The position numbers and the translations under genes were made by a program. DNA of 64,000 nt from Azospirillum lipoferum 4B (GTDB lineage Bacteria > Pseudomonadota > Alphaproteobacteria > Azospirillales > Azospirillaceae), in the NCBI RefSeq assembly GCF_000283655.1, contig NC_016622.1, positions 1,686,501 to 1,750,500 of the forward strand. Direction: 5' to 3'. This document shows positions 17,051 through 25,658 of this stretch, one piece after another. Under the pieces are notes generated by a model. It was not told the DNA's origin. It saw only the letters and a list, made by a program, of their open reading frames with translations, and did not search any database. Each line of letters starts with the position of its first letter. Within the stretch, counting starts at the first letter, position 1.

Positions 17051-19837
17051 TTGCCGGGCAGCAACGTCGTCATCGTCGAATCGCCGGCCAAGGCGAAGAC
17101 CATCAACAAGTATCTGGGCGACGACTATACCGTCATCGCCAGCTTCGGCCATGTCCGCGACCTTCCGGCGCGGGACGGTTCGGTGCGCCCGGATGAAGAC
17201 TTCGCGATGGAATGGGAGCTGGGCGACCGCTCCAAGCGCCACATCGACGAAATCGCCAAGGCGGTGAAGTCGGCCGATCGCGTCTATCTCGCAACCGACC
17301 CGGATCGCGAGGGAGAGGCCATCGCCTGGCACCTGTCGGAGCTGCTGCGCGAAAAGCACCTGACCGACAATCGCGACGTCCAGCGCATCACCTTCAACGA
17401 GATCACCAAGAGCGCGGTGCAGGCCGCCATCGCCAACCCGCGCGACGTGTCGCGCGAACTGGTCGACGCCTATCTGGCGCGCCGGGCGCTGGATTATCTG
17501 GTGGGCTTCACGCTGTCGCCGGTGCTGTGGCGCAAGCTGCCGGGCTCCAAGTCGGCCGGCCGCGTGCAGTCGGTGGCGCTGCGCCTGATCTGCGAGCGCG
17601 AATCGGAGATCGAGGTCTTCAAGCCTCAGGAATACTGGTCCATCGCGGTCGGCTTCACCACGCCGGCCGGGGCCGGCTTCACCGCGTCGCTGACCCAGCT
17701 GGACGGCAAGCGGCTCGACAAGTTCGGCCTGCCCAACCGCGAGGCCGCCGAGGCCGCGGTGGCGAAGATCCTGCCGCAGAGCTTCGCCGTGTCGTCGGTG
17801 GAGCGCAAGCAGAGCCGCCGCAACCCGTCGCCGCCCTTCACCACCTCCACCCTGCAGCAGGAGGCCTCGCGCAAGCTGGGCTTCGGCGCCACCCGCACCA
17901 TGCGGACCGCGCAGAAGCTGTATGAGGGCGTGGACATCGGCGGCGAGACGGTCGGCCTCATCACCTATATGCGAACCGATGGCGTCAGCCTGTCGCAGGA
18001 GGCCATCGACGGCGCCCGCAGCCTGATCGGCAGCCAGTATGGCGAGCGCTATGTCCCGGCCCAGCCGCGTGTCTACAAGACCGCCGCCAAGAACGCCCAG
18101 GAGGCCCACGAGGCCATCCGGCCGACCGACCTGCAGCGCCGTCCCGACTCGGTCGCCGGCTATCTGGAAAGCGACGAGCTGCGGCTCTATGAGCTGATCT
18201 GGAAGCGCACTCTGGCCAGCCAGATGGAAAGCGCCGTGCTGGATCAGGTGGCGGTGGACATCGCCAACCCGTCGAAGGACGTGGTGCTGCGCGCCACCGG
18301 CTCCATCGTCGTGTTCGACGGCTTCCTGAAGGTCTATCAGGAGGACCGCGACGACGCCGCCGAGGACGACCAGCAGGAACGCCGCCTGCCGGCGATGGAC
18401 CAGGGCGACGCTCTGGCCCGCGGCGACATCGCCCAGGACCAGCATTTCACCCAGCCGCCGCCGCGCTATTCCGAAGCCAGCCTCGTCAAGAAGCTGGAGG
18501 AGCTGGGGATCGGCCGGCCGTCCACCTACGCCTCGATCCTGCAGGTCCTGCAGGACCGCAACTATGTGCGGCTGGACAAGCGGCGCTTCATCCCGGAAGA
18601 CCGCGGCCGGCTGGTGACCGCCTTCCTGGAGAATTTCTTCCACCGCTATGTGGAGTACAACTTCACGGCGGAGCTGGAGAACCAGCTGGACGAGATATCC
18701 GACGGCAAGATCGACTGGAAGACCGTCCTGCGCGACTTCTGGACCGCCTTCGACGTGGCGGTGAACGGCACCAAGGATCTGACGATCACCCAGGTGCTGA
18801 CCACGCTCGACAACGAACTCGGTGCCCATTTCTTCCCCGCCGCCACCGCGGACGGCCACGACCCGCGCGTCTGCCCGGTCTGCCGCGAGGGCCGGCTGGG
18901 GTTGAAGCTGGGCAAGATGGGCGCCTTCATCGGCTGCTCGCGCTATCCCGAATGCCGCTACACCCGGCCGCTGGCCGTCGCCAACGACGAGAACGGCGAG
19001 GCGCAGGAAGGCCCGCGCGAGCTGGGCAACGATCCGGAAACGGGTCTGCCGGTGACGGTGCGCCGCGGCCCCTATGGCGCGTACATCCAGCTGGGCCCGG
19101 CGCCGACCGTCGCCGCCCCGCCGGAGGAACCGGCCGTCGAGGAACCTGCGGCGGACGGCAAGAAGCCCAAGGCGAAGAAAAAGAAGAAGGACGAGGCGCC
19201 GAAGCCCAAGCGGGTGTCGCTGCCCAAGGGCATGGCCGCGGCGGACGTCGATCTCGACACCGCGCTGAAGCTGCTGGCCCTGCCCCGCACCATCGGCAAC
19301 CATCCGGAGACCGGCGAGGAGATCAGCGCCGGCATCGGCCGCTTCGGTCCCTACCTGAAGCACGGCAGCGTCTACAAGTCGCTGACGCCCGATGACGACG
19401 TGCTGACCATCGGCATCAACCGCGCCGTCGACCTGCTGGCCGGCGCCGCCAAGAAGGCGTCGGCCCCGGCCAAGACGCTGGGCGACCACCCCAAGACCGG
19501 CAAGCCGATCACCATGGGGTCGGGCCGCTTCGGCCCCTATGTTAAGCACGCCAGCGTCTATGCCTCGATCCCGAAGGGGACCGAGCCGGACAGCGTCACG
19601 CTGGAACAGGCGCTGGAACTGATCGACGCCAAGGTTGCCAAGGACGCCGCCAAGAAGGGCAAGGCTCCGAAGGACGCCGAACCGGCAAAGGCCGAGGGTG
19701 CGGAGGCGGAGAAGCCCGCAAAGGCCAAGGCTGCGGCCAAGAAGCCCGCCGCCAAGAAGGCGACCAAGGCCAAGGCCGCCAAGGACGCTCCGGCGGAAGC
19801 CGCCGCGCCGAAGAAGAAGACCGCCAAGGCATCGTAA
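17051..19837 (+). CDS. topA: DNA topoisomerase I (type IA)
   Basis: TopA relaxes negative supercoils by cutting one strand through a 5'-phosphotyrosine. The Toprim domain starts NVVIVESPAKAKTINKYLG and has the acidic DPDREGEAIAWHL. The active tyrosine (about 306) lies in GLITYMRTDGVSLS. One C4 zinc finger, CPVCREGRL to GCSRYPEC, follows around 615-645. TopA_C repeats and a Lys/Ala-rich tail (about 870-928) that should bind nucleic acid come last. The start is uncertain: no ATG fits, so TTG at 17051, just before the conserved N-terminus, is chosen. At 928 residues it is somewhat longer than E. coli TopA. Confidence 0.95.
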   Translation: MPGSNVVIVESPAKAKTINKYLGDDYTVIASFGHVRDLPARDGSVRPDEDFAMEWELGDRSKRHIDEIAKAVKSADRVYLATDPDREGEAIAWHLSELLREKHLTDNRDVQRITFNEITKSAVQAAIANPRDVSRELVDAYLARRALDYLVGFTLSPVLWRKLPGSKSAGRVQSVALRLICERESEIEVFKPQEYWSIAVGFTTPAGAGFTASLTQLDGKRLDKFGLPNREAAEAAVAKILPQSFAVSSVERKQSRRNPSPPFTTSTLQQEASRKLGFGATRTMRTAQKLYEGVDIGGETVGLITYMRTDGVSLSQEAIDGARSLIGSQYGERYVPAQPRVYKTAAKNAQEAHEAIRPTDLQRRPDSVAGYLESDELRLYELIWKRTLASQMESAVLDQVAVDIANPSKDVVLRATGSIVVFDGFLKVYQEDRDDAAEDDQQERRLPAMDQGDALARGDIAQDQHFTQPPPRYSEASLVKKLEELGIGRPSTYASILQVLQDRNYVRLDKRRFIPEDRGRLVTAFLENFFHRYVEYNFTAELENQLDEISDGKIDWKTVLRDFWTAFDVAVNGTKDLTITQVLTTLDNELGAHFFPAATADGHDPRVCPVCREGRLGLKLGKMGAFIGCSRYPECRYTRPLAVANDENGEAQEGPRELGNDPETGLPVTVRRGPYGAYIQLGPAPTVAAPPEEPAVEEPAADGKKPKAKKKKKDEAPKPKRVSLPKGMAAADVDLDTALKLLALPRTIGNHPETGEEISAGIGRFGPYLKHGSVYKSLTPDDDVLTIGINRAVDLLAGAAKKASAPAKTLGDHPKTGKPITMGSGRFGPYVKHASVYASIPKGTEPDSVTLEQALELIDAKVAKDAAKKGKAPKDAEPAKAEGAEAEKPAKAKAAAKKPAAKKATKAKAAKDAPAEAAAPKKKTAKAS

Positions 19838-20121
19838 CCGAAATCCCCTCTCCCGCCATGGGGCTAGCGGATCCACACATTTCGCGTTTGCGAAAAGACG
19901 TGCAGCTTGGCATTGAGGACAGCCCCTCTCCCCTCGCGGGAGAGGGGTTGGGGTGAGGGGGCGCAAATCAGGATCGCACCGGCCTTGCGGCCGCCGCACC
20001 CCTCATCCCAACCCTTCTCCCGCAAGGGGAGAAGGGCTTTTCACCACCGGTGGTTGCCGATATTTAGCAGAGGCGAGATGTGTGAATGCCATAGCCCGCC
20101 ATGGGAGGGGGGATTTTTCGG
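19838..20121. repeat. MITE-like element with about 48-bp imperfect inverted ends around a REP pair
   Basis: Left end (19838-19885) CCGAAATCCCC...GGATCCACACATTTCGC and right end (20073-20121), read on the minus strand, CCGAAAAATCCCC...GGCATTCACACATCTCGC are clearly related inverted repeats. Between them is a composite REP made of two GGTTGGGRTGAGGG-type units facing each other (19922-20042). The element starts right after the topA stop codon and contains no ORF with coding character. It may also end the topA transcript. The mobilising enzyme is not in the window. Confidence 0.65.
19922..20042 (+). repeat. Composite REP/BIME element, copy A
   Basis: A hairpin CCCCTCTCCC...GGGAGAGGGG followed by TTGGGGTGAGGGG faces a second unit CCCCTCATCCCAACCC followed by a TTCTCCC...GGGAGAA hairpin. 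The two units are separated by about 37 bp that contain GGCCTTGCGGCCG. The same arrangement recurs in opposite orientation at 37443-37564. Such REP pairs are usually dispersed by RAYT transposases. Confidence 0.8.
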
Positions 20122-20300
20122 GGCTATTTTCCTACCAATAAAGAAGACATATAACCGCTTCAGACAGAATTTTCTGTTGAAACCCCCGTCGGCCTGTCGT
20201 CTCATTGTCCCTGCCCTGCAGGTTCCCCGTGTCACCCGCAGTCCCGGCGCGTTAAGCTGCCGGCGGTGCGCAACCAAAGGAATACGGGAGGACAACGACC

Positions 20301-21119
20301 ATGAGCGCCGCGGTTTCGACACATGAGCCCCATGCCCCGCAGGATGCCCCGCTGGTCCTGCGCCAGGACCGCGATGGGGTTGCCACGCTGACGCTGAACC
20401 GGCCGAAGGCCCGCAACGCGCTGTCGGTGGGGCTGATGGCGGCGCTGCAGGACGCGCTGGACGCCATAAACGAGGATAGCAGTGTCCGCGCCGTGGTGCT
20501 GGCCGGGGCCGGCGGCGCCTTCTGCGCCGGGCATGACCTGAAAGAAATGCGCGCCGCCCCGTCGCGCGAGCTGTACGAGGCGCTGTTCACCCAGTGCTCC
20601 CGCCTGATGCTGACGATCAACCGCGTCCGCCAGCCGGTGATCGCCAAGGTGCGCGGCGTGGCGACCGCCGCCGGCTGCCAGTTGGTCGCCACCTGCGACC
20701 TTGCCTATTGCGAGGAGGAGGCGCGCTTCGCGACGCCGGGCGTGAATATCGGGCTGTTCTGCTCGACGCCGATGGTGGCGCTGACCCGCGCGGTCGGGCG
20801 CAAGGCGGCGATGGAGATGCTGCTGCTGGGCGACCTGATCGACGCCGAGGAGGCGGAGCGCATCGGCCTCGTCAACCGCGCGGTGCCGGCCGACCAGCTG
20901 GACGAGGTGGTGGACAGCGTCGCCGCCAAGATCGCGGCCAAGTCGCCGCTGACGCTTGCCACCGGCAAGGAGGCCTTCTACCGCCAAATCGAGCTGGATA
21001 CCGAGGGCGCCTATGCCTATGCGGCCAAGGTGATGACCGAGAACATGATGGCGCAGGACGCCGCCGAGGGCATCGACGCCTTCCTGGGCAAGCGCACGCC
21101 GGTGTGGTGCGGCCGATGA
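20301..21119 (+). CDS. Enoyl-CoA hydratase (crotonase family)
   Basis: The 272-residue crotonase-fold protein contains the oxyanion-hole loops AVVLAGAGGAFCAGHDLKEM and IAKVRGVATAAGCQLVATCDLAY, then EARFATPGVNIGLFCSTPMV. The last block resembles ECHDC3-like and short-chain enoyl-CoA hydratases. The strong GGGAGGA site precedes the ATG. Its stop overlaps the start of the CoA-binding protein gene (ATGA), so the two are translationally coupled, with metY 21 bp further on. It is probably soluble and acts on acyl-CoA; the exact substrate is not shown. Confidence 0.9.
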   Translation: MSAAVSTHEPHAPQDAPLVLRQDRDGVATLTLNRPKARNALSVGLMAALQDALDAINEDSSVRAVVLAGAGGAFCAGHDLKEMRAAPSRELYEALFTQCSRLMLTINRVRQPVIAKVRGVATAAGCQLVATCDLAYCEEEARFATPGVNIGLFCSTPMVALTRAVGRKAAMEMLLLGDLIDAEEAERIGLVNRAVPADQLDEVVDSVAAKIAAKSPLTLATGKEAFYRQIELDTEGAYAYAAKVMTENMMAQDAAEGIDAFLGKRTPVWCGR

Positions 21120-21637
21120 GCGAGACCAGGATTACCGAGCCGGCCGACTATACCGACGCCTTCCTGCGCGGCGTGCTGGAAACCACGAAGAGCATCGCCG
21201 TGGTGGGGGCCAGCGCCGATCCGGTGAAGGCCAGCTTCTTCGTGATGAAGTACCTGCGCGACAAGGGCTACACGGTCATCCCGGTCAACCCGAAGATGGC
21301 GGGACAGACCATCCTGGGCCTGCCGGTCTATGCCAGCCTCAAGGATCTGCCGGAGCCGCCGGACATGGTCGACATCTTCCGCAACTCCGCCGCCGCCGGC
21401 GGGGTGACGGACGAGGCCATCGCCGCCGGGGCCAAGGTGGTGTGGATGCAGCTGGGCGTGCGCAACGACGATGCGGCGGCGCGGGCGCAGGCGGCCGGAC
21501 TGACCGTGGTGATGGACCGCTGTCCGAAGATGGAGATCCAACGCCTCTATGGCGAGATCGGCCGGATCGGCGTCAATTCCAACCTATTGGTGACGCGCCG
21601 CATGGCGCCGGCGAAATCGTTCAAAAAACTGATCTGA
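21116..21637 (+). CDS. CoA-binding domain protein (YccU family)
   Basis: The 173-residue protein is a single Rossmann-type CoA-binding domain like that of succinyl-CoA synthetase alpha. It has KSIAVVGASADPVKASFFV, then GYTVIPVNPKMAGQTILG and VDIFRNSAAAGGV, with VVWMQLGVRNDDAAA near the end. No catalytic histidine domain follows, so it likely binds CoA or an acyl-CoA without being a synthetase. It overlaps the enoyl-CoA hydratase gene by 4 bp and is followed by metY. In many bacteria this family sits next to metY; the functional link is unknown. Confidence 0.9.
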   Translation: MSETRITEPADYTDAFLRGVLETTKSIAVVGASADPVKASFFVMKYLRDKGYTVIPVNPKMAGQTILGLPVYASLKDLPEPPDMVDIFRNSAAAGGVTDEAIAAGAKVVWMQLGVRNDDAAARAQAAGLTVVMDRCPKMEIQRLYGEIGRIGVNSNLLVTRRMAPAKSFKKLI

Positions 21638-21658
21638 AAAATTGGGGGAATCACGCAG

Positions 21659-22954
21659 ATGACTGAGCAGAAGAACTTCGGTTTCGAAACCCGCGCCATC
21701 CATGCCGGCGCCGCTCCCGATCCGGCGACCGGCGCGCGGCAGACGCCGATCTACCAGACCACCAGCTTCGTCTTCGACGATGTCGACGACGCCGCCTCGC
21801 TGTTCAACCTGCAGAAGGTCGGCTTCATCTATTCCCGCCTGACCAACCCGACGGTGGCGGTGCTGGAGGAGCGGCTGGCGAACCTGGAAGGCGGCGCCGG
21901 CGCCACCGCGACCTCGTCCGGCCATGCGGCGCAGCTGCTGGCCCTGTTCCCGCTGATGGCGCCCGGCGACCACATCGTCGCGTCGAAGAAGCTCTATGGC
22001 GGCTCGCTGAACCAGCTCGGCATCAGCTTCCCGCGCGCCTTCGGCTGGCAGCCCAGCTTCGTCGACACCGATACGGTCGACAACGTCAAGGCGGCGCTGA
22101 CCGAGAAGACCAAGGCGATCTTCGTCGAAAGCCTCGCCAACCCCGGCGGCGTGGTGACGGACATCGAGGCCATCGCCAGGATCGCCGATGAGGCCGGCAT
22201 CCCGCTGATCGTCGACAACACGCTGGCCACCCCCTACCTGATCAACCCGATCCAGTGGGGCGCCACGCTGGTGGTGCATTCGACCACCAAGTTCCTGTCC
22301 GGCAACGGCACCTCGGTCGGCGGCGTGGTGGTGGACAGCGGCAAGTTCGACTGGAGCAAATCCGGCAAGTTCCCGGCGCTGAGCGAGCCGGATCCCGGCT
22401 ATCACGGCCTGCGCTTCCACGAGACCTTCGGCCATCTGGCCTTCACCATCCACGGCCATGCCGTGGGCCTGCGCGACCTGGGGCCGAGCCAGGCGCCGAT
22501 GAACGCCTTCCTGACGCTGAACGGCATCGAAACCCTGCCGCTGCGCATGCAGCGCCACGCCGACAGCGCGCTGAAGGTGGCGCAGTTCCTGGAAAGCCAT
22601 CCGGCGGTGAGCTGGGTCAGCTATGCCGGGCTGGAATCGTCGAAGTACCGCGATCTCGCGAAGAAGTACCTGCCGCGCGGTGCCGGTGCGGTGCTGACCT
22701 TCGGCGTCAAGGGCGGCTTCGAGGCCGGCGTGAAGGTGGTGGAGAGCGTCGAGCTGTTCAGCCACCTCGCCAACATCGGCGACGCCCGCTCGCTGATCAT
22801 CCACCCGTCCTCGACCACCCACCGCCAGCTGTCGGCGGAGGCCCAGGCCTCGGCCGGCGCCGGTCCCGAGGTGATCCGCCTGTCCATCGGGCTGGAGACG
22901 CCGGAGGACATCATCGCCGACCTGGATCAGGCGCTGAACAAGACGATTGCGTGA
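21659..22954 (+). CDS. metY: O-acetylhomoserine sulfhydrylase (PLP enzyme)
   Basis: The 431-residue Cys/Met-metabolism PLP enzyme makes homocysteine (or methionine) from O-acetylhomoserine and sulfide or methanethiol. The N-terminus has FETRAIHAGAAPDPATGARQ and TPIYQTTSFVFDDVDDAA. The PLP phosphate region is ATSSGHAAQ. The Schiff-base lysine is in VVHSTTKFLSGNGT. The length and the insertion around HGLRFHETFG favour MetY over cystathionine gamma-synthase. GGGGGAA precedes the ATG. It is last in the run with the hydratase and CoA-binding genes. Confidence 0.93.
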   Translation: MTEQKNFGFETRAIHAGAAPDPATGARQTPIYQTTSFVFDDVDDAASLFNLQKVGFIYSRLTNPTVAVLEERLANLEGGAGATATSSGHAAQLLALFPLMAPGDHIVASKKLYGGSLNQLGISFPRAFGWQPSFVDTDTVDNVKAALTEKTKAIFVESLANPGGVVTDIEAIARIADEAGIPLIVDNTLATPYLINPIQWGATLVVHSTTKFLSGNGTSVGGVVVDSGKFDWSKSGKFPALSEPDPGYHGLRFHETFGHLAFTIHGHAVGLRDLGPSQAPMNAFLTLNGIETLPLRMQRHADSALKVAQFLESHPAVSWVSYAGLESSKYRDLAKKYLPRGAGAVLTFGVKGGFEAGVKVVESVELFSHLANIGDARSLIIHPSSTTHRQLSAEAQASAGAGPEVIRLSIGLETPEDIIADLDQALNKTIA

Positions 22955-22965
22955 GGATTTGCCGG

Positions 22966-22994
22966 GGGGCGCGCCGGGAGGACCGGCGCGCCCC
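22966..22994 (+). terminator. GC hairpin after metY
   Basis: GGGGCGCGCCGG (22966-22977) pairs exactly with CCGGCGCGCCCC (22983-22994) around a five-base loop. No T tract follows, so it may be a Rho-assisted or RNA 3'-end-protecting hairpin. Confidence 0.6.
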
Positions 22995-23016
22995 GACGGC
23001 GGACAGGTCGGTTCGT

Positions 23017-23031
23017 AATGACATTGTCATT
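23017..23031. promoter_or_regulatory. Palindromic operator candidate of the toxin-antitoxin pair
   Basis: AATGACA-T-TGTCATT is a perfect 7-bp inverted repeat 41 bp before the antitoxin ATG. Ribbon-helix-helix antitoxins of the TacA type bind such palindromes and repress their own operon. Confidence 0.6.
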
Positions 23032-23071
23032 GCGCTGTGGCAGGCTGTCTCCCTAACCGGAGGTGGCCGCC

Positions 23072-23368
23072 ATGCAGCCTGTCGAACCGTCAGAAGAGAA
23101 GTCCCGGCGCGAGACGCTGAACATCCGCATCCGCCCGGAAGAGCGCAGCCTGATCGACCGGGCGGCCCAGGCGCAGGGCAAGAACCGCACGGATTTCATC
23201 CTGGAGGCCGCCCGCCGCGCCGCCGAGGATGCTCTGCTCGACCGCGCGATCATCGCGGCCAGCCCCGAGGCCTACGCCGCGTTCCTCGCCCGGCTCGACG
23301 CGCCGCCCAAGCCGAACGAAAAGCTGCGCCGGACCTTGCGGACACCGGCACCCTGGGACAGCGAATGA
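23072..23368 (+). CDS. Antitoxin of TacA type (DUF1778, ribbon-helix-helix)
   Basis: The 98-residue protein has the DUF1778 ribbon-helix-helix domain at about 13-60: RETLNIRIRPEERSLIDRAA, then QGKNRTDFILEAARRAAEDALL. The C-terminal tail is the toxin-wrapping part. TacA-type antitoxins neutralise GNAT toxins and repress their operon. GGAGG lies nine bases before the ATG at 23072, which is preferred to an in-frame GTG at 23063. Its stop overlaps the toxin start (ATGA). Confidence 0.9.
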   Translation: MQPVEPSEEKSRRETLNIRIRPEERSLIDRAAQAQGKNRTDFILEAARRAAEDALLDRAIIAASPEAYAAFLARLDAPPKPNEKLRRTLRTPAPWDSE

Positions 23369-23856
23369 CGCTGTCCGCGCCCGAGCCGCTTGCATCCCAC
23401 CATCGCGTCGACCTGTTCGAGTCCGGCACGCCGTCCTTGGACAATTGGTTGAAACGCCGCGCCATCGCCAATCAGGCCAGCGGCGCATCACGGACATTCG
23501 TCGCCTGCGCCGGGGACGAGATCGCCGGCTATTACGCTCTGGCATCGAGTGCGGTCGCGGTTGCCGGTGCGCCGGAACGCTTCCGCCGCAACATGCCCGA
23601 TCCGATCCCGGTGGTGGTGCTGGCGCGGCTCGCCGTTTCCCGGACACGGCAGGGGCAGGGCCTCGGCCGGGCGCTGTTCCGTGACGCCGCCCTGCGGGTG
23701 GTGCAGGCCGCCGATCTGATCGGCGTCCGCGGGCTGATTGTCCATGCGCTGTCGGAAGAGGCGAAGGGGTTTTACCTTCGCCTCGGCCTCGATACCTCGC
23801 CGATGGACCCGATGATGCTGATGGTCACGCTGGCCGAGCTGCGGGACAATCTGTAA
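23365..23856 (+). CDS. GNAT-family toxin of TacT type
   Basis: TacT toxins acetylate the amino group of aminoacyl-tRNAs and stop translation. The 163-residue protein has the typical start LSAPEPLASHHRVDLFESG and LDNWLKRRAIANQASGASRTFV. The acetyl-CoA loop is RTRQGQGLGRALF (about 93-105). The catalytic Tyr137 lies in EEAKGFYLRLGL. All key residues are present, so the toxin should be active. It is translationally coupled to its antitoxin by a 4-bp overlap. Confidence 0.92.
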   Translation: MTLSAPEPLASHHRVDLFESGTPSLDNWLKRRAIANQASGASRTFVACAGDEIAGYYALASSAVAVAGAPERFRRNMPDPIPVVVLARLAVSRTRQGQGLGRALFRDAALRVVQAADLIGVRGLIVHALSEEAKGFYLRLGLDTSPMDPMMLMVTLAELRDNL

Positions 23857-23862
23857 TGCACC

Positions 23863-25104
23863 TCACTCCGCCGCGGGCAGCGGCGCCGCCACCGGTTCGG
23901 CCTTGCGGCGGTCGTCGGGCAGCAGCAGGGCGGCGGCAAAGGCCAGGGCGGCCAGCGCCGACAGGGTCAGGTAGAGCATGGTGAATTCGCTGGTGCGCTC
24001 ATAGACCCAGGCGACCAGCTGGACCGCCAGCGGGCCGGAACCGAAGGACAGGATGTATTTGGCGCCGAAGGCCAGCCCGCGATGCTTGTCCGGGGTATAG
24101 CGGGCCAGCAGCATGTTCTCCGCCGGGATCTGCGTCTGCGAGGCGATGACGACCAACGCGGCGGCCGCCACCAGCGGCAGGTCGGCCAGCACCGCGACCG
24201 CCGCCATCAGCGGGATCTGAAACATCAGGCAAAGCATATAGACCCGCTTCAGCGAATGGCGGTCGGCCAGAACGCCGCCGATCATCTGCGGCAGGGCCGA
24301 GATCAGATAGACCGCCGTCACCAGCCCGCCGACCCCCAGCGTTCCGCCGCCGAGCCAGCCGCCCAGCCGCGCCTCGAACAGCTTGGGCAGCACCACCTGC
24401 ATGGCGTTGAAGATCAGGCCGGCGCAGACCATGGTCAGCGACAGCACGAAGAAGGCGCGCACCACGTCGCCGCGCGACGGCTTGGGCTGCGGTTTCACGT
24501 CGGCATGACGGTCCTGGACGATGCCGCTCATGATCAACAGGGCCAGGGCGGCGCCCATCGCGAGGCAGATCGCGCCGGGGATGATGAAGGCCATGCGCCA
24601 GTTCAGCCAGTCCGTCAGGCTGCCGGCGACCACCGCGGCGGTGGCGACGCCGAAGGTGCCGAACAGGCCGAGCCAGCCCATCGCCTTGCCGCGATTCTCC
24701 GCATTCGCCATCATCCAGGCCATGCCGACGGGGTGGTAGATCGACGCCCCCAGCCCGAGCAGGGCCAGCGACCACATCAGCATCTCCGGCCCGTCCGACA
24801 GCCCGGCCAGCACCGCCCCGCCGCCGGTCATCAGGTAGAAGACCGCCATCATGCCGGCCGAGCTCCAGCGGTCGCCCAGCCATCCGGCCAGCGGCGCCCC
24901 CAGCCCAATCATGAAGGCCCCCAACGTCCACAGCCGGATCAGCTCGTCATAGGAGAGCTTCCATTCGGTTTCCAGCGCCAGCACGATGGTCAGGAACAGC
25001 GCCGACACGATGTGCATCAGCGTGTGCCCGACCCAGGCGAACCCGACCGACAGACGGGCCGAGGTCGGCGACGGCAAGGCGGCACTGGCGGATGGATGAC
25101 TCAT
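23863..25104 (-). CDS. Major facilitator superfamily transporter
   Basis: The 413-residue protein has 12 predicted membrane helices. Between TM2 and TM3 is GAPLAGWLGDRWSSAGMM, the conserved MFS loop G-x3-D-R. LGLGASIYHPVGMAWMM resembles the fosmidomycin-resistance (Fsr)-like and related efflux proteins. It is probably a proton-driven exporter, with an unknown substrate. It stands alone, downstream of arfB on the same strand and convergent with the toxin gene, whose end is only 6 bp away. Confidence 0.88.
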   Translation of the reverse strand: MSHPSASAALPSPTSARLSVGFAWVGHTLMHIVSALFLTIVLALETEWKLSYDELIRLWTLGAFMIGLGAPLAGWLGDRWSSAGMMAVFYLMTGGGAVLAGLSDGPEMLMWSLALLGLGASIYHPVGMAWMMANAENRGKAMGWLGLFGTFGVATAAVVAGSLTDWLNWRMAFIIPGAICLAMGAALALLIMSGIVQDRHADVKPQPKPSRGDVVRAFFVLSLTMVCAGLIFNAMQVVLPKLFEARLGGWLGGGTLGVGGLVTAVYLISALPQMIGGVLADRHSLKRVYMLCLMFQIPLMAAVAVLADLPLVAAAALVVIASQTQIPAENMLLARYTPDKHRGLAFGAKYILSFGSGPLAVQLVAWVYERTSEFTMLYLTLSALAALAFAAALLLPDDRRKAEPVAAPLPAAE

Positions 25105-25238
25105 CGAACGTCTCCGGCCCCGGATTTGTCGTCACGGGGGAATGTTTCGCGGGCAAGCTATGGGCAAAGGCTGGCACGGGATGGTTGAACCGTCCAATGC
25201 GCCTGCCTCATGGCGGGCATGCCCATTGCGGCCCCGGA

Positions 25239-25658
25239 TCAGTCGTTAACGTTCCCGCGCATCTTCTTCACCTCCGACCGCTTGGCCTTGCCCTCCAGCC
25301 GCCGCTCCTTCGAGCCCTTGGTCGGTTTGGTCGGGCGGCGGGGCGGCGGCGGTGGGGCGGCGGCGTCGCGGATCAGGTCGATCAGGCGCTCGCGGGCATC
25401 TTCCCGGTTGCGGATTTGCGAGCGGTGGCGGTCGGCCACCAGGATCAGCACGCCGTCCTGGGTCAGTCGGGAGCCGGCGAGCCGTTCCAGCCGGTAACGC
25501 ACCGGATCGGGCAGATTGGGCGAGCGGCGCACGTCGAAGCGCAGCTGGACCGCCGACTCCGTCTTGTTGACATGCTGGCCGCCGGGGCCGGAGGCGCGGA
25601 CGAATTCCTCCTGCAGCTCGCTTTCGTCCAGGCTGATTCGGGGGGTGACCCTGATCAT
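25239..25658 (-). CDS. arfB: Alternative ribosome-rescue factor ArfB (GGQ peptidyl-tRNA hydrolase)
   Basis: ArfB enters ribosomes stalled on truncated mRNA and hydrolyses the peptidyl-tRNA. The 139-residue protein has the GGQ motif at 26-28 in [19 protein letters not shown], and the basic C-terminal tail that reads the empty mRNA channel ([20 protein letters not shown]). The length matches the family. Its start overlaps the rsmA stop by 3 bases (ATGA), so both ribosome-related genes are coupled. Confidence 0.95.
   Translation of the reverse strand: MIRVTPRISLDESELQEEFVRASGPGGQHVNKTESAVQLRFDVRRSPNLPDPVRYRLERLAGSRLTQDGVLILVADRHRSQIRNREDARERLIDLIRDAAAPPPPPRRPTKPTKGSKERRLEGKAKRSEVKKMRGNVND

Noticed and set aside
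16880-19999. A minus-strand reading frame of about 1040 codons opposite topA
   Set aside because: topA is certain from its motifs. The opposite frame has only repetitive composition and runs into the repeat element.
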